DNA from: Cellulomonas aerilata
GTDB lineage: Bacteria > Actinomycetota > Actinomycetes > Actinomycetales > Cellulomonadaceae
Assembly (NCBI RefSeq): GCF_007991755.1
Contig: NZ_BJYY01000021.1
Coordinates: 62,001 to 126,000, forward strand
DNA length: 64,000 nt
Direction: 5' to 3'
Part shown: piece by piece, positions 7,545 through 16,335 of the stretch
How the letters are laid out: each line of letters opens with the position of its first letter
Position numbering within the stretch: position 1 is the stretch's first letter
Program-made: the position numbers and the translations under genes
Notes under the pieces: model-generated
What the model saw: the letters and a program-made list of their open reading frames with translations, nothing else
What the model was told of the DNA's origin: nothing
Databases searched by the model: none

Positions 7545-8915
7545 ATGCCCTCCGTCGCCTCCCTCGTGCGGCACGGCCGCGACCCGCGCGACCCGCGTCG
7601 CGGGACGTCGCGGGCCGGCCGCCTCGTCCGCCGGGACGCCCCCGTCTGGACGATGCGACCCACGCCGCGCGGCTGGGGCCTGCTCGCGGTGGGGGCGCTC
7701 GTCACCGGGGTCGGCATCGGCCTCGGGTCGACCGACCTCGTCCGGCTCGGGCTCGTGGCGCTGCTGGTCGTCGTGGCCGGCGCCGTCTGGGTGCTCGTCG
7801 TGGACCCGACGCGCGGCCGCCACGCCCTGCGGGTGCACCGGTCGGTGACCCCGAACCCGGTCTCGGCGGGCTCGGGTGCCACGGCGCACGTCCAGGTCAC
7901 CGCGGGCGACGTCGCCTCCCGGGTCCGGCTGGCCGAGGTCCAGCTCGGCGAGCAGGCGGCCAGCCAGCTGTCCGGCGGCCTCACCCTGCGCGCGCGGGTC
8001 GAGCGCGCACCGGCCAGCATCACGCTCACCTACCCCCTGTCGCCCGTCCGGCGAGGCCGCTGGCCGCTGGGTCCTCTGGTCGCGCGGCGCACCGACCCGT
8101 TCGGCGTCGTGCGCACCCGCGCCACCCTCGGCGAGGCGGTCGACGTCGCCGTCTGGCCCGAGGTCGCGGAGCTGGCCTTCCCGGCCGGCGCCCTGGTCGG
8201 CGAGCCGGACCGGGTGGCGCTGGGCGCCCGCACGCCGTCCCCGGACGACGCGGGGCTGCGCACCTACCGGGTGGGCGACGACCTACGGCGCGTGCACTGG
8301 GCGAGCTCGGCGCGCCGCGGGGAGCTGCTCGTGCGCAGCGACGAGCGCGCCGGTCGCCGTCCCGCGACCGTGCTCATGGACCTGCCCGCTGACCGCTCCG
8401 GCATCGAGTGGACCGTGTCGCTGGCGGCGTCCATGGGGCTGGCCACGCTCGGGTCCGGGCACCCGGTCCGGATGCTCGGCGGGCGCTCGCTCGCCACCCG
8501 GCCGCTCGCGGAGTCGGTCGGCGCACTCACCCACGTCCGGGAGGGCACCGGCGTCTCGAGCCGCGCCGAGCTGCTCGACCGCGCCGTGGACCTCGAGCCG
8601 GCGGCGACCGAGGCGGAGTCGGAGGCCGACCTGCTCGCCGCCGCGGCCGAGCTCACCCGCTCCGGCTCCGGGTCCGAGCTCGTGCTCGCCGTCCTGGGAC
8701 CCCTGACCCCTCGCGCCCGCGCGGCCCTGGCTGAGGTCGTCGACGCCTGCGAGCCGTACGCCGTCGTGCGCCTGCCCCGGGCCGCGGGGGCGGCCCGACG
8801 GGACGCCGAGGTCACGCTCGGTGCGCTGCGTCGCGCCGGGTGGCACGTGTGCTCGGCCGAGCCCGGAGAGAACCTGGAGGACGTATGGGCACGCCTGCTG
8901 GAGACGGCGCGATGA
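7545..8915 (+). CDS. DUF58 (VWA-like) membrane-anchored protein
   Basis: A DUF58 protein of 456 residues. After a basic N-terminus there are two closely spaced hydrophobic segments at about residues 43-63 and 68-88. The DUF58 core has the signature GLRTYRVGDDLRRVHWASSA (about residues 238-257) and a following RGELLVRSDE. The large C-terminal part, after about residue 90, is a VWA-like fold by family knowledge. It starts 2 nt after the moxR stop codon and overlaps the transglutaminase start as ATGA. By analogy with other MoxR-DUF58-transglutaminase operons it may work with the ATPase at the cell envelope; its substrate is unknown. Confidence 0.9.
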   Translation: MPSVASLVRHGRDPRDPRRGTSRAGRLVRRDAPVWTMRPTPRGWGLLAVGALVTGVGIGLGSTDLVRLGLVALLVVVAGAVWVLVVDPTRGRHALRVHRSVTPNPVSAGSGATAHVQVTAGDVASRVRLAEVQLGEQAASQLSGGLTLRARVERAPASITLTYPLSPVRRGRWPLGPLVARRTDPFGVVRTRATLGEAVDVAVWPEVAELAFPAGALVGEPDRVALGARTPSPDDAGLRTYRVGDDLRRVHWASSARRGELLVRSDERAGRRPATVLMDLPADRSGIEWTVSLAASMGLATLGSGHPVRMLGGRSLATRPLAESVGALTHVREGTGVSSRAELLDRAVDLEPAATEAESEADLLAAAAELTRSGSGSELVLAVLGPLTPRARAALAEVVDACEPYAVVRLPRAAGAARRDAEVTLGALRRAGWHVCSAEPGENLEDVWARLLETAR

Positions 8916-11110
8916 ACGACGTCGTGCGCGGGACCCGGGCCTGGCTCGCGGTCGGGCTGCTCGCGGTCGGGGTGTCGGCGAGCCTGCTCGCCCTGACGTT
9001 CCTGCTCGCACCGGGCCGGTGGCTGCAGCTCGGGGCGCTGGCCGTCGTGGCCCTGGCGGCCGTGCTCGGAGGGATCCGGGCGACCACGCGCGCCTGGTGG
9101 GCCCCGACCCTCGGCGGCGCGCTGCTGTCGACCTTCGCGCTGCTCGTGCTGTACGCCTCACCGCCCGGACGCCTGCAGGTGCTGCCCGACCGCGAGTCCG
9201 TCGCGCGGCTCGGCGACCTCATCCGCGCGGGCCTGCAGGCTGCCGACACCTCCCGACCTCCGGCGGAGCCGACGCTCCCGCTGGAGCTGCTCGTGGTGGG
9301 CGGCGCCCTGCTCGTCATGCTCGCCGCCGACCTCATCGCGCTCGGCCTCGGCGCCCCGGCATGGGCCGGCTTGGCCATGCTCGCACTGTGGATCCCCAGC
9401 ATCGTCATCGGCCGGCCGGGGAGCACGCAGGGCTTCGTCGGCGCCGCGCTGGCCTACCTGCTGCTGCTCGCGGTCAGCGCGGCACCCGCGACGTCGTCGC
9501 GGCGCCGGCGCAGCCCCGAGGAGCACCGGCGACGCGCGACCGCCGCGGCGACGATCGCCGGCGGCGTCATCGTCGTCGCGCTCGTCGTCGGGCCGCTCGG
9601 CACCGTGCTGCCGGGCTGGTCGACGGTGCGCCTGCCCCAGGTGGGCAGCTCGACCGGCGGCTCGCTGCAGCTCGCGGACGACCTGGACATGCGCCAGAGC
9701 CTGGGCACCCGCTCCAGCGAGGTGGTCCTCTCCTACCGCGCCGACCCGGCGCTGGCCGGCCCGCTGCGCGTGTTCACCCTGCGCGACTACGACGGGGAGA
9801 CCTGGTCGCGCGAGCAGGACGACACCGATCTGCCCCCGGTCGAGGCCGGCACGCTCCTGTGGCCGACCCGCGACCTCACCCCCGAGCCGCCCGGCGAGGG
9901 CGAACCGTCGACGACCCGGCTCGACGTCCGGCTCGAGGGTCTGCGCGAGGACCGCCTGCCCGTGCCGGTGATGCCCCGCACCCTCTTCGTGGACGACCGC
10001 CTGACCTACGACAGCCGCCGGGACGAGGTCGTCCGCGCGGGCCTCACCCGGTCCGGCATGCAGTACTCCATGGAGGTCGAGCTGCTCGACCTCACCGACG
10101 ACACGCTGCGCGCCTCGGGCGAGGACGACCCGCGCGACGTCGCGCAGTACCTCGACCTGCCCGAGACGTCCCGCGTCGACGACATCGAGCGGGCCGCGCG
10201 CGAGGTCGTCGACGGCGAGTCCGGGCGCTACGACCAGGCCCTGGCGCTGCAGAACTACTTCCGCAGCACGCAGAACTTCACCTACACGATCGACGTGGAC
10301 CCCGCCCGCAGCGACGACGCGGTGTGGGACTTCCTCGGCTCCCGCACCGGCTACTGCGTGCAGTTCGCCACCGCCATGACGATCATGGCCCGGACCCTGG
10401 GCATCCCCGCGCGGCTGGCCGTCGGCTTCCTGCCCGGCACCCCGGCGGACTCCGGCGAGTACGTCGTGACCGGCCGGGACTCCCACGCCTGGCCCGAGCT
10501 CTACTTCCCCGACGCCGGGTGGATCCGGTTCGAGCCGACCCCGCGCGTGCAGTCGGGCGCGCCGCCGGCCTGGGCCGACCCGTTCGCCGGGACCGGGTCG
10601 ACGCCGTTCATCGAGCCGGAGCCCACCGGCGCGGCCGGGGACCTCGGCCCGCTGCCGTCCGCCGCGCCCGTACCGCAGGCGACCACCGCCGCGCCGACCG
10701 ACACGACGCCCGGCTACCTGGTCCCGGTCGGCATCGCCACCGGCGTGCTGCTGCTGGGGGCCGCCGCGTACCTGCTGCGCCGCCGCCTCTCGGTCGCCGA
10801 GGAGCTGCGGCCCGAGGCCGCCTGGGCGCACCTGCGCAAGCGGCTGGCCGCCTCGGGCATCGTCTGGACGGATGCGCACACCACGCGTCAGGCGGCCGAG
10901 CTGGTCGCGGCCGAGATCGCGGCGCGGCGCGGAGGCCCGATGGACCCGGCGGCACGCCGGGCGCTCGTCGACCTCGCGCGGGCCGTCGAGGACCACCGCT
11001 ACGCGGCGGCCCCGCGGGTGTGGTCGCACGCCGACCTGGAGCAGCGGGTGGCCGACGTCCTGCGGGAGGTCGCCGCCGCGACGCCGGCCCGAAGCGGCCG
11101 CAGGGGCTAG
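8912..11110 (+). CDS. Transglutaminase-like membrane protein (TgpA/DUF3488-DUF4129 type)
   Basis: A 732-residue membrane protein. About six hydrophobic segments occupy the first 230 residues. An extracytoplasmic region with a transglutaminase-like domain follows; its catalytic triad is Cys in RTGYCVQFATAM (about 481), His in SHAWPEL (about 524) and Asp in YFPDAGW (about 534). After a Pro/Thr-rich linker there is one more membrane helix (about 607-627) and a DUF4129-like cytoplasmic tail. The start is set by the ATGA overlap with the DUF58 gene. It is the last gene of the moxR operon. The family is linked to envelope processes, but the acceptor and donor proteins are not known. Confidence 0.92.
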   Translation: MNDVVRGTRAWLAVGLLAVGVSASLLALTFLLAPGRWLQLGALAVVALAAVLGGIRATTRAWWAPTLGGALLSTFALLVLYASPPGRLQVLPDRESVARLGDLIRAGLQAADTSRPPAEPTLPLELLVVGGALLVMLAADLIALGLGAPAWAGLAMLALWIPSIVIGRPGSTQGFVGAALAYLLLLAVSAAPATSSRRRRSPEEHRRRATAAATIAGGVIVVALVVGPLGTVLPGWSTVRLPQVGSSTGGSLQLADDLDMRQSLGTRSSEVVLSYRADPALAGPLRVFTLRDYDGETWSREQDDTDLPPVEAGTLLWPTRDLTPEPPGEGEPSTTRLDVRLEGLREDRLPVPVMPRTLFVDDRLTYDSRRDEVVRAGLTRSGMQYSMEVELLDLTDDTLRASGEDDPRDVAQYLDLPETSRVDDIERAAREVVDGESGRYDQALALQNYFRSTQNFTYTIDVDPARSDDAVWDFLGSRTGYCVQFATAMTIMARTLGIPARLAVGFLPGTPADSGEYVVTGRDSHAWPELYFPDAGWIRFEPTPRVQSGAPPAWADPFAGTGSTPFIEPEPTGAAGDLGPLPSAAPVPQATTAAPTDTTPGYLVPVGIATGVLLLGAAAYLLRRRLSVAEELRPEAAWAHLRKRLAASGIVWTDAHTTRQAAELVAAEIAARRGGPMDPAARRALVDLARAVEDHRYAAAPRVWSHADLEQRVADVLREVAAATPARSGRRG

Positions 11111-11317
11111 CCCGCCGGGGCCGCGGTCCGCACCGGCCCTCCGGAGGGCCGATGCGCACGCAGCGGCGACCGGACCGGCTTCAGGCCGGCTCCCGGCTCC
11201 GGGCCGGGTTCGGACCGGGCCGCCCCCGTCCGGGCCGCGCGGCCGTGTTGCCGGCCGTACCGGTGGCGACGGCACCGGCCGGCGCGCCACCGCGCCTGCG
11301 CGGCACCAACCCCGCAG

Positions 11318-11397
11318 ACCGGCACCACCTCGCAGCGGCACTGCGTCGTACCGGCACCACCTCGCACCGGCACCAGGTCTCGCCGGCACCACGTCGG
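11318..11397. repeat. 16-bp tandem array
   Basis: Five 16-bp units follow in register with consensus ACCGGCACCACCTCGC. Units 1 and 3 are identical, and units 2, 4 and 5 carry several substitutions. The array has no spacer sequences and no reading-frame-preserving unit length. Confidence 0.85.
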
Positions 11398-11542
11398 GGC
11401 GGTCCCGATCACGGGCTCCCACAAGATGACCACGCGGTCGACGTCGGCGTCAGCGCGCTCCCGTCGCCCGCCTCCGCAGTCCGCTCGACCCTGCCATCAG
11501 CGCCCGCGTCGGCAGCTGCACCCGCACTCGGACCCAGGGACG

Positions 11543-11580
11543 ACGATGCTCCCGCCGGCCGGGGCCGACGGGAGCATCGT
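11543..11580. terminator. Bidirectional hairpin terminator
   Basis: A perfect 12-bp stem (ACGATGCTCCCG with its complement at 11569-11580) encloses a 14-nt loop. It lies between convergent genes, 20 nt after the DUF3040 stop. It has no T-run, as is common in high-G+C genomes. Confidence 0.75.
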
Positions 11581-11600
11581 GGAGTCGTGCGGGAGTGCGG

Positions 11601-12002
11601 TCAGCGGCCCTCGTGGCGGCGTCGGTCCCACCGCTCCTCGAGTCGGCTCATGAAGCCGCGCTTGGGTGCGGGACGCGCGCCGGGCCGCTTGTTGCGGTTC
11701 GCCACGCTGCCGTCGGGCTGCACCACGCCGGCCGGGCCCGCGGGAGCCTGCGGCCCGGCGAACGCGAACGCCACGGCGCCGAACATGAGCAGGAAGCCGA
11801 CGACCCCGAGCAGCAGCTGCGACAGCGCCGCACCGGCCACGAGGAGCAGCAGCCCCGCGATGAAGCCCGCGGTCACGATCAACCAACGGCCGACGCCACG
11901 TCTGCCTCTGGACTGCAGCGTGTTGGCCAGTCTGGGGTCGTCAGACGTGAGCTGTCGCTCCATCTGCTCCAGTACGCGCTGCTCGTACTCGGACAGAGGC
12001 AT
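11601..12002 (-). CDS. DUF3040 membrane protein
   Basis: An actinobacterial DUF3040 protein of 133 residues. The N-terminus MPLSEYEQRVLEQMERQLTS is the family signature and is followed by DPRLANTL. Two hydrophobic segments at about residues 40-60 and 64-84 suggest a membrane hairpin, and the C-terminal tail is basic and Pro/Arg-rich. The function is unknown. It lies 39 nt after dinB, in the same direction, and may share its transcript. The position close to the mraZ end of the division cluster is common in actinobacteria. Confidence 0.88.
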   Translation of the reverse strand: MPLSEYEQRVLEQMERQLTSDDPRLANTLQSRGRRGVGRWLIVTAGFIAGLLLLVAGAALSQLLLGVVGFLLMFGAVAFAFAGPQAPAGPAGVVQPDGSVANRNKRPGARPAPKRGFMSRLEERWDRRRHEGR

Positions 12003-12041
12003 CAGTACCTCCGCACTTCCCCGGTGGGACGATTGTCCCCG

Positions 12042-13322
12042 TCAGGATAGGTCGCGAAACCCCGCTGCGGTAGTTGACCGAGGGGTGACGCTGTCGTCCG
12101 AGGTCACGACGGTCCCCGCGACGATCGCGGCCCGGCCGAACCGGCCGCGCACGAGGTCCATCGCACGCTCGGCCTCCCGTCGGGACGCCCCGTCGTCGGC
12201 CGTCGCCTCGTCCAGAGTGGGCTGCCGCGGAGTGGTCCGAGCGGGTGACAGCCCCTCGGCGCGGACGCCGATCAGCCGCACCGGCAGCCCGCCCAGGTCG
12301 ACCCCGGCGAGCAGCTCGCGAGCGACGAGGAAGATCTCCCGGCCGACGTCGGTGGGCGTGTGCAGCGTCCGGGACCGGGTGAGCGTGCGGAAGTCCGAGG
12401 TGCGCACCTTGATGCTCACCGTGCGAGCCAGGAAGGACTCCGCCCGCAGCCGCTCGGCGCACCGGTCCGCGAGCGTCAGCGCCTGGGCCTCCACGACCGC
12501 GGGGTCGAAGACGTCGGCGGGGAAGGTCACCTCGGCGCCGATGCTCTTCTCCACCCGGCCCGGCTCGACCGGGCGCGGGTCGCGACCCCAGGCGAGGTCG
12601 TGCAGGTGCGCGCCGGCCACCTTGCCGACCGCCCGCTGGATGGTGGTGACGTCGCTGTGGGCCAGCTCGGCCACGGTCCGCACGCCCCACCGCGCCAGGG
12701 CCGCCTCCGTGCGCTCCCCGACCCCCCAGAGGGCCCCGACGGGGAGGTTGTGGAGGAAGTCCACCGTGGCGGCGCGCGGGACGAGCAGGACGCCGTCGGG
12801 CTTGGCGTGCCCGGAGGCGAGCTTGGCGACGAACTTGGTGCCCGCGATGCCGACCGAGCACGTGATGCCGTGCTCGCGGCGCACCCGCTCCCGGATCAGG
12901 GCAGCGATGCCCGTCGGCGGGCCGAGGCGTCGGCGGGCGCCGGAGACGTCGAGGAACGCCTCGTCCACGCTGACCTGCTCGACGAGGGTCGTGACCTCGG
13001 CCAGCGCCTCCATGACGGCGGTGGACACCGCACGGTAGGCCGGCATGTCGGGCGGGATCACGATCGCCTGCGGGCACATCCGGCGGGCGACGGCCATCGG
13101 CATCGCCGAGTGGACGCCGAACGCCCGGGCCTCGTAGGTCGCGGCCAGCACGACCGACCGCTCCTCGCCGCCGACGATCACCGGCCGTCCGCGCAGCTGC
13201 GGCCGGCGGGCGAGCTCGACGGAGGCGAAGAACGCGTCCATGTCGACGTGGAGGATCGAGCAGCCGTCCTCCTCGCTGCCCCAGTCCCGCCGCCCCAGGG
13301 CCGCCCGAGGGGCGCGGCTCAT
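12042..13322 (-). CDS. dinB: DNA polymerase IV (Y-family, DinB)
   Basis: A Y-family translesion DNA polymerase of 426 residues. The metal-binding motif ILHVDMDAFFASVE lies near residues 23-36, the fingers motif VVLAATYEARAFGVHSAMP at about 53-71, and the catalytic SVDEAFLDVSGA follows. The helix-hairpin-helix GVGERTEAALARWGV and a little-finger domain come next. The chosen start (MSRAPRAALGRRD) lies 10 nt after the stop of the HEPN gene; upstream in-frame codons would run through that gene. Its SOS control probably comes from the LexA box in front of the HEPN gene. It ends in a C-terminal region that differs from the usual beta-clamp peptide, although QPTLDE (about residue 382) resembles one. 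Confidence 0.93.
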   Translation of the reverse strand: MSRAPRAALGRRDWGSEEDGCSILHVDMDAFFASVELARRPQLRGRPVIVGGEERSVVLAATYEARAFGVHSAMPMAVARRMCPQAIVIPPDMPAYRAVSTAVMEALAEVTTLVEQVSVDEAFLDVSGARRRLGPPTGIAALIRERVRREHGITCSVGIAGTKFVAKLASGHAKPDGVLLVPRAATVDFLHNLPVGALWGVGERTEAALARWGVRTVAELAHSDVTTIQRAVGKVAGAHLHDLAWGRDPRPVEPGRVEKSIGAEVTFPADVFDPAVVEAQALTLADRCAERLRAESFLARTVSIKVRTSDFRTLTRSRTLHTPTDVGREIFLVARELLAGVDLGGLPVRLIGVRAEGLSPARTTPRQPTLDEATADDGASRREAERAMDLVRGRFGRAAIVAGTVVTSDDSVTPRSTTAAGFRDLS

Positions 13323-13332
13323 CGGGTCCGGC

Positions 13333-13857
13333 TCATGACGCGCGGACCGCCCGCAGCGGGCGGGCCGTCGTGCCGGGCGCCCGTCCGGCCTCCAGGAGCG
13401 CGCGCACCTCGTCGAGGAAGTCCTCCGCGGCGCACAGCGTCGCCTCCGCGTGGTCGGCGTCGACCGCGTCGAAGCGGCCGGCCTCGATCGCCCGCCGGAT
13501 CGGCGCGCCCGCGGCGAAGTAGGTTGACCAGTCCCCGGCCTCCGGCGCGACCGCGGTGAGCATGTCCCACACCGTGCGCGGGGCACGGCGACCGGTCGGA
13601 CGTCCGCGGACCGCCAGCACGGCGGCGGCGGCACGCAGGGCCGCCAGGTGCGCGTGGGAGAAGGTCTCGTCGGGCGCCGCGGAGAACTGCGCGGCCAGCA
13701 GCTCGGCGTCGGCCCGCCGGAGCAGGTCCACGGCGCTCTGCGGGAGCGGAGCGGTGTGCGCGGTCCGGGGCCCGGCGGCGGGCGCGGTACGGGTCCCCGC
13801 GGTGCGGGGCTCAGCGCTACGGGTCCCCGCGGTGCGGGACTCGGCGGTACGGGTCAT
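13333..13857 (-). CDS. SAV_6107-family HEPN domain protein
   Basis: A 174-residue protein of the actinobacterial SAV_6107 HEPN family, usually encoded next to dinB. The first 45 residues are low-complexity, Thr/Arg/Ala-rich, and encoded by a repeated GGGTCCCCGCGGTGCGG unit. The helical domain starts at about residue 48 (SAVDLLRRADAELLAAQ) and includes the SHAHLAALRAAAAVLAVRG segment. A strong GGGAGGTG ribosome binding site supports the ATG. A perfect LexA box ends 25 nt upstream. HEPN proteins often bind nucleotides or act as RNases, but the R-X4-6-H motif is not obvious here, so no catalytic role is proposed. Confidence 0.8.
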   Translation of the reverse strand: MTRTAESRTAGTRSAEPRTAGTRTAPAAGPRTAHTAPLPQSAVDLLRRADAELLAAQFSAAPDETFSHAHLAALRAAAAVLAVRGRPTGRRAPRTVWDMLTAVAPEAGDWSTYFAAGAPIRRAIEAGRFDAVDADHAEATLCAAEDFLDEVRALLEAGRAPGTTARPLRAVRAS

Positions 13858-13881
13858 GGTGGGCACCTCCCGCTCCCATTC

Positions 13882-13897
13882 TCGAACACATGTTCGA
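13882..13897. promoter_or_regulatory. LexA (SOS) box, perfect palindrome
   Basis: TCGAACACATGTTCGA matches the actinobacterial consensus TCGAAC-N4-GTTCGA. It lies between the divergent HEPN-dinB pair and the spermidine-synthase-like gene, closer to the former. Confidence 0.92.
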
Positions 13898-13925
13898 ATG
13901 TCGTCAACACGTCGGCCCGGCGGCC

Positions 13926-13931
13926 TACGGT
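13926..13931 (+). promoter_or_regulatory. -10 hexamer of a leaderless promoter
   Basis: TACGGT followed by 6 nt and a GTG start codon. It directs transcription of the spermidine-synthase-like gene. Confidence 0.5.
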
Positions 13932-13937
13932 GGTCCG

Positions 13938-14807
13938 GTGGCACGGACCGGCGGCAGCTCCTCGAGGCGATCCCGTGGAGCATCGCATCCACCACTGACA
14001 ACACCGCGGGAGCTCCCGGAAGTCCCGGTCGTGACCACCACGGGCACGGTGTCCCTCGAGCGCCGGCTCGACGACCCGACGGGCGTGACGGTGCTGGTCA
14101 ACGGCGTGCCGAGCTCGCACCTGGACCTCGTGGACCCCACCCGGCTGGAGTTCGAGTACATGCAGCAGATGGCTGCCGTGCTGGACCGGACGGCGGGTCC
14201 CGGCGCCGCTCTGCGCGCGGTGCACCTGGGTGCCGCGGGCTGCACGATGGCCCGGTACGTGGACGCCACCCGCCCGGGGTCGCACCAGCTCGCGGTCGAG
14301 CTGGACGCCGCCCTGGCCGAGCTCGTCCGGACGTGGTTCGACCTCCCGCGCTCGCCTGCGCTGCGCATCCGGGCCGGCGACGCCCGGGCGGAGCTCGAGC
14401 GGCGTCCGGACGCGAGCGCGGACGTGGTCATCCGGGACGTGTTCGCCGGGGACACCACCCCCGGCCACGTCCGGACGGTCGAGTTCACCGCGCAGGTGGC
14501 CCGGGTGCTCGTCCCCGGCGGGGTGTACCTGGCCAACTGCGCGGACCGCCCGCCCCTGGCCGAGGCGCGCGCGGAGGTCGCGACGCTGCGCGCCGTGTTC
14601 CGCGACGTGATCGCCATCGCCGAGCCCGGGCAGCTCAAGGGGCGCCGCTACGGCAACGTCGTGCTCGCCGGCACGGACCGGGAAGGCCTGCTGGGCTCGG
14701 CGGAGCTGGCCCGCACCATCCGCTCCCTGCCGGCGCCGACCCGGGTGCTGCACGGGGCCGAGCTGGCGTCCTTCGTCGGCGACGCTCGGCCACTGCGGGA
14801 CGGGTGA
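13938..14807 (+). CDS. Spermidine-synthase-like SAM-binding protein
   Basis: A 289-residue Rossmann-type protein resembling the catalytic domain of spermidine synthases. Visible features are the glycine-rich loop AVHLGAAGCTMARYV (about residues 92-106), an acidic residue after the second strand (AVELDAALAELV), and RAGDARAEL followed by DVVIRDVFAGDTTPG. True spermidine synthases have an Asp-Ser/Thr-Asp-type motif there, so the substrate may differ and may not be a polyamine. The GTG at 13938 is chosen because TACGGT precedes it by 6 nt. A GTG at 14031 is the alternative and would remove the Ser/Arg-rich first 31 residues. A hairpin terminator follows. Confidence 0.75.
   Translation: MARTGGSSSRRSRGASHPPLTTPRELPEVPVVTTTGTVSLERRLDDPTGVTVLVNGVPSSHLDLVDPTRLEFEYMQQMAAVLDRTAGPGAALRAVHLGAAGCTMARYVDATRPGSHQLAVELDAALAELVRTWFDLPRSPALRIRAGDARAELERRPDASADVVIRDVFAGDTTPGHVRTVEFTAQVARVLVPGGVYLANCADRPPLAEARAEVATLRAVFRDVIAIAEPGQLKGRRYGNVVLAGTDREGLLGSAELARTIRSLPAPTRVLHGAELASFVGDARPLRDG
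13979..14001 (-). promoter_or_regulatory. RecA-NDp-like (PafBC-type) promoter upstream of HEPN-dinB
   Basis: On the minus strand TTGTCAGTG is followed by 8 nt and GATGCT. The nine-base element matches the tTGTCRGtg consensus completely. The hexamer is a weak -10, keeping only A2 and T6. It lies within the 5' part of the divergent gene. Confidence 0.45.
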
Positions 14808-14817
14808 GCCCGGACAG

Positions 14818-14855
14818 CACGAGGCCCCACCCCGCGAGCGGGACGGGGCCTCGTG
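14818..14855. terminator. Bidirectional hairpin terminator
   Basis: An 11-bp stem (CACGAGGCCCC pairing with 14845-14855) contains a further short CCCGC/CGGG stem in its loop. It lies between the convergent spermidine-synthase-like gene and cspA. Confidence 0.85.
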
Positions 14856-14865
14856 ACGTCAGCGG

Positions 14866-15069
14866 TCAGAGCGGGCGGACGGCCTCCGCCTGGGGGCCCT
14901 TGGGGCCCTGGGTGATCTCGAACTCGACCCGCTGGCCCTCGTCGAGCGAGCGGTACCCCTGGGTCTCGATGGCGGAGTAGTGGACGAAGACGTCGGCACC
15001 GCCGCCGTCCTGGGCGATGAACCCGTAGCCCTTCTCCGAGTTGAACCACTTGACAGCACCCTGTGCCAT
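14866..15069 (-). CDS. cspA: Cold shock protein CspA family
   Basis: A 67-residue cold shock domain protein ([18 protein letters not shown]...). The RNP1 motif KGYGFI and RNP2-like VFVHYSAI are intact, so it should bind single-stranded RNA or DNA as an RNA chaperone. The ATG has AAGGA and AGGA upstream. The gap before it is about 300 nt long, as is typical for cold shock genes with a structured leader. The long leader probably matters for its regulation, but I could not define a promoter. Confidence 0.95.
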   Translation of the reverse strand: MAQGAVKWFNSEKGYGFIAQDGGGADVFVHYSAIETQGYRSLDEGQRVEFEITQGPKGPQAEAVRPL

Positions 15070-15368
15070 GTTCCTGTCCTTCTGTCCATCCGAGGCGTGT
15101 GACCGTGCCCTTGTTGGCCCGGTCGCCGTGCCGCAATGCCTTCTCACACGACCTGCACCGGGTGGACCAGCCGGGTGGCTGATGTGCCGGGCCCGGGGGC
15201 TCCGGCGCCGGTCAAGCGTCCGTACGTCACTGCAACGCGCACGAGTGTGGCACAGCGCACACCTGCCGGGGCCCATTCGACAGCCCACTTCCGGCACGGC
15301 GTCCCGGGTGTCCCCTGGGGTCGGTCCGGCAGCCGCGTGAGACGGTCCTCGCGAGGAGCGCGCCGAGG
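15070..15368 (-). other. Long cspA leader region without a gene
   Basis: About 300 bp between the PAC2 gene and cspA. No protein is recognised. CspA-type genes often have long 5' untranslated regions that fold differently in the cold, and this stretch is the candidate. Confidence 0.4.
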
Positions 15369-16310
15369 TCAGAGGCCCGGGCCGTCGCCGCCCTGGGAGG
15401 CCAGGAACCGCTCGAACTCCTCGCCGAGCTCGTCCGCCGTGGGGATCTCGGCGGTCTCCGCGAGCAGGCTCGTGCGGCCGATGGACCGGGCGAAGCTGTC
15501 GTACTGCTCCTCCAGCGCGTGGACGACGGCGGCGACCTCCGCGGAGGCCTCGACCTGGCGGTCGATCTCCTCGGTCGCCTCGCGCACGGCGGGCGCCAGG
15601 GCGTCGATCCGCAGGTTCAGCCCGGTGGACCGCTGCACGTCCTGCAGCGCCGTCTGGCTCGCGAGCGGGAACGGGGACTGGGCGAGGTAGTGCGGCACGT
15701 GGACGGCGAAGCCCATCGCGTCGTGCCCGGACTCGCCGAGGCGGTACTCCAGCAGGGCTCCCACGCTCGCCGGGACCTGGACGGTGCCGAACCAGGACCG
15801 GTGGTCGGCCACGAGCTCGGGCCGGGTCGCGTGCGCGGTGGCCGTCATGGGCCGCGTGTGCGGCACGCCCATCGGGATGCCGTGCACGCCGATGGTCAGC
15901 GGCACGTCGAAGCGCTCGACGAGCTGGCGCACGGCCGCGGCGAACCGCTCCCACTGCACGTCGGGCTCGACGCCGTGCAGCAGCAGGAACGGCACGCCGT
16001 CGGCGTCGGTGACCAGGTCGAGGACCAGCTCGGGCTCGCTGTAGTCGCTCCAGGTGGTGGAGTCGAACGTCATCAGCGGCCGCCGGGAGCGGTAGTCGAG
16101 CAGCTGGTCGACGTCGAACGTCGCCAGGCGCACCGCGTCGAGCTCCTCGCGGATGTGCTCGGCCGCGATCTGCCCGGCGCTGCCGGCGTCGACGAAGCCG
16201 CGGATCGCGTGCAGCAGCACGGGACCGCCGTCGGGCAGGTGCGCGGACAGCTCGGCGAGCCGGGCCGCGACCTGCGGCTCGACCTCGTAGATGTCGCTGG
16301 GATCCAGCAT
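15369..16310 (-). CDS. PAC2-family protein (proteasome assembly chaperone-like)
   Basis: A 313-residue PAC2 (ATP-grasp-superfamily-annotated) protein. The PAC2 core includes [22 protein letters not shown] (positions about 31-52), [18 protein letters not shown], and [12 protein letters not shown] in the second half. The C-terminal 70 residues form a predicted helical, acidic tail. Actinobacterial members are common, and their role is not settled. It lies alone, downstream of the signalling operon and separated from it by a terminator hairpin. The ATG at 16310 gives a full-length protein that fits the family. Confidence 0.88.
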   Translation of the reverse strand: MLDPSDIYEVEPQVAARLAELSAHLPDGGPVLLHAIRGFVDAGSAGQIAAEHIREELDAVRLATFDVDQLLDYRSRRPLMTFDSTTWSDYSEPELVLDLVTDADGVPFLLLHGVEPDVQWERFAAAVRQLVERFDVPLTIGVHGIPMGVPHTRPMTATAHATRPELVADHRSWFGTVQVPASVGALLEYRLGESGHDAMGFAVHVPHYLAQSPFPLASQTALQDVQRSTGLNLRIDALAPAVREATEEIDRQVEASAEVAAVVHALEEQYDSFARSIGRTSLLAETAEIPTADELGEEFERFLASQGGDGPGL

Positions 16311-16335
16311 GTCGTGTTCTCCCGCCTGGTCGGAC

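Larger units (their letters stand above)
11111..11600. other. Convergent spacer with a tandem array and a terminator, no gene
   Basis: The 490-bp gap between the transglutaminase gene and the DUF3040 gene contains a 16-bp tandem array and a strong hairpin near the DUF3040 end. The other open frames here lack ribosome binding sites and any recognisable protein features. Confidence 0.65.

Noticed and set aside
8821-13038. A plus-strand open frame of about 1400 codons across the transglutaminase, DUF3040 and dinB genes
   Set aside because: It crosses genes on both strands and a terminator hairpin, and its translation is Arg/Pro-rich without domains.
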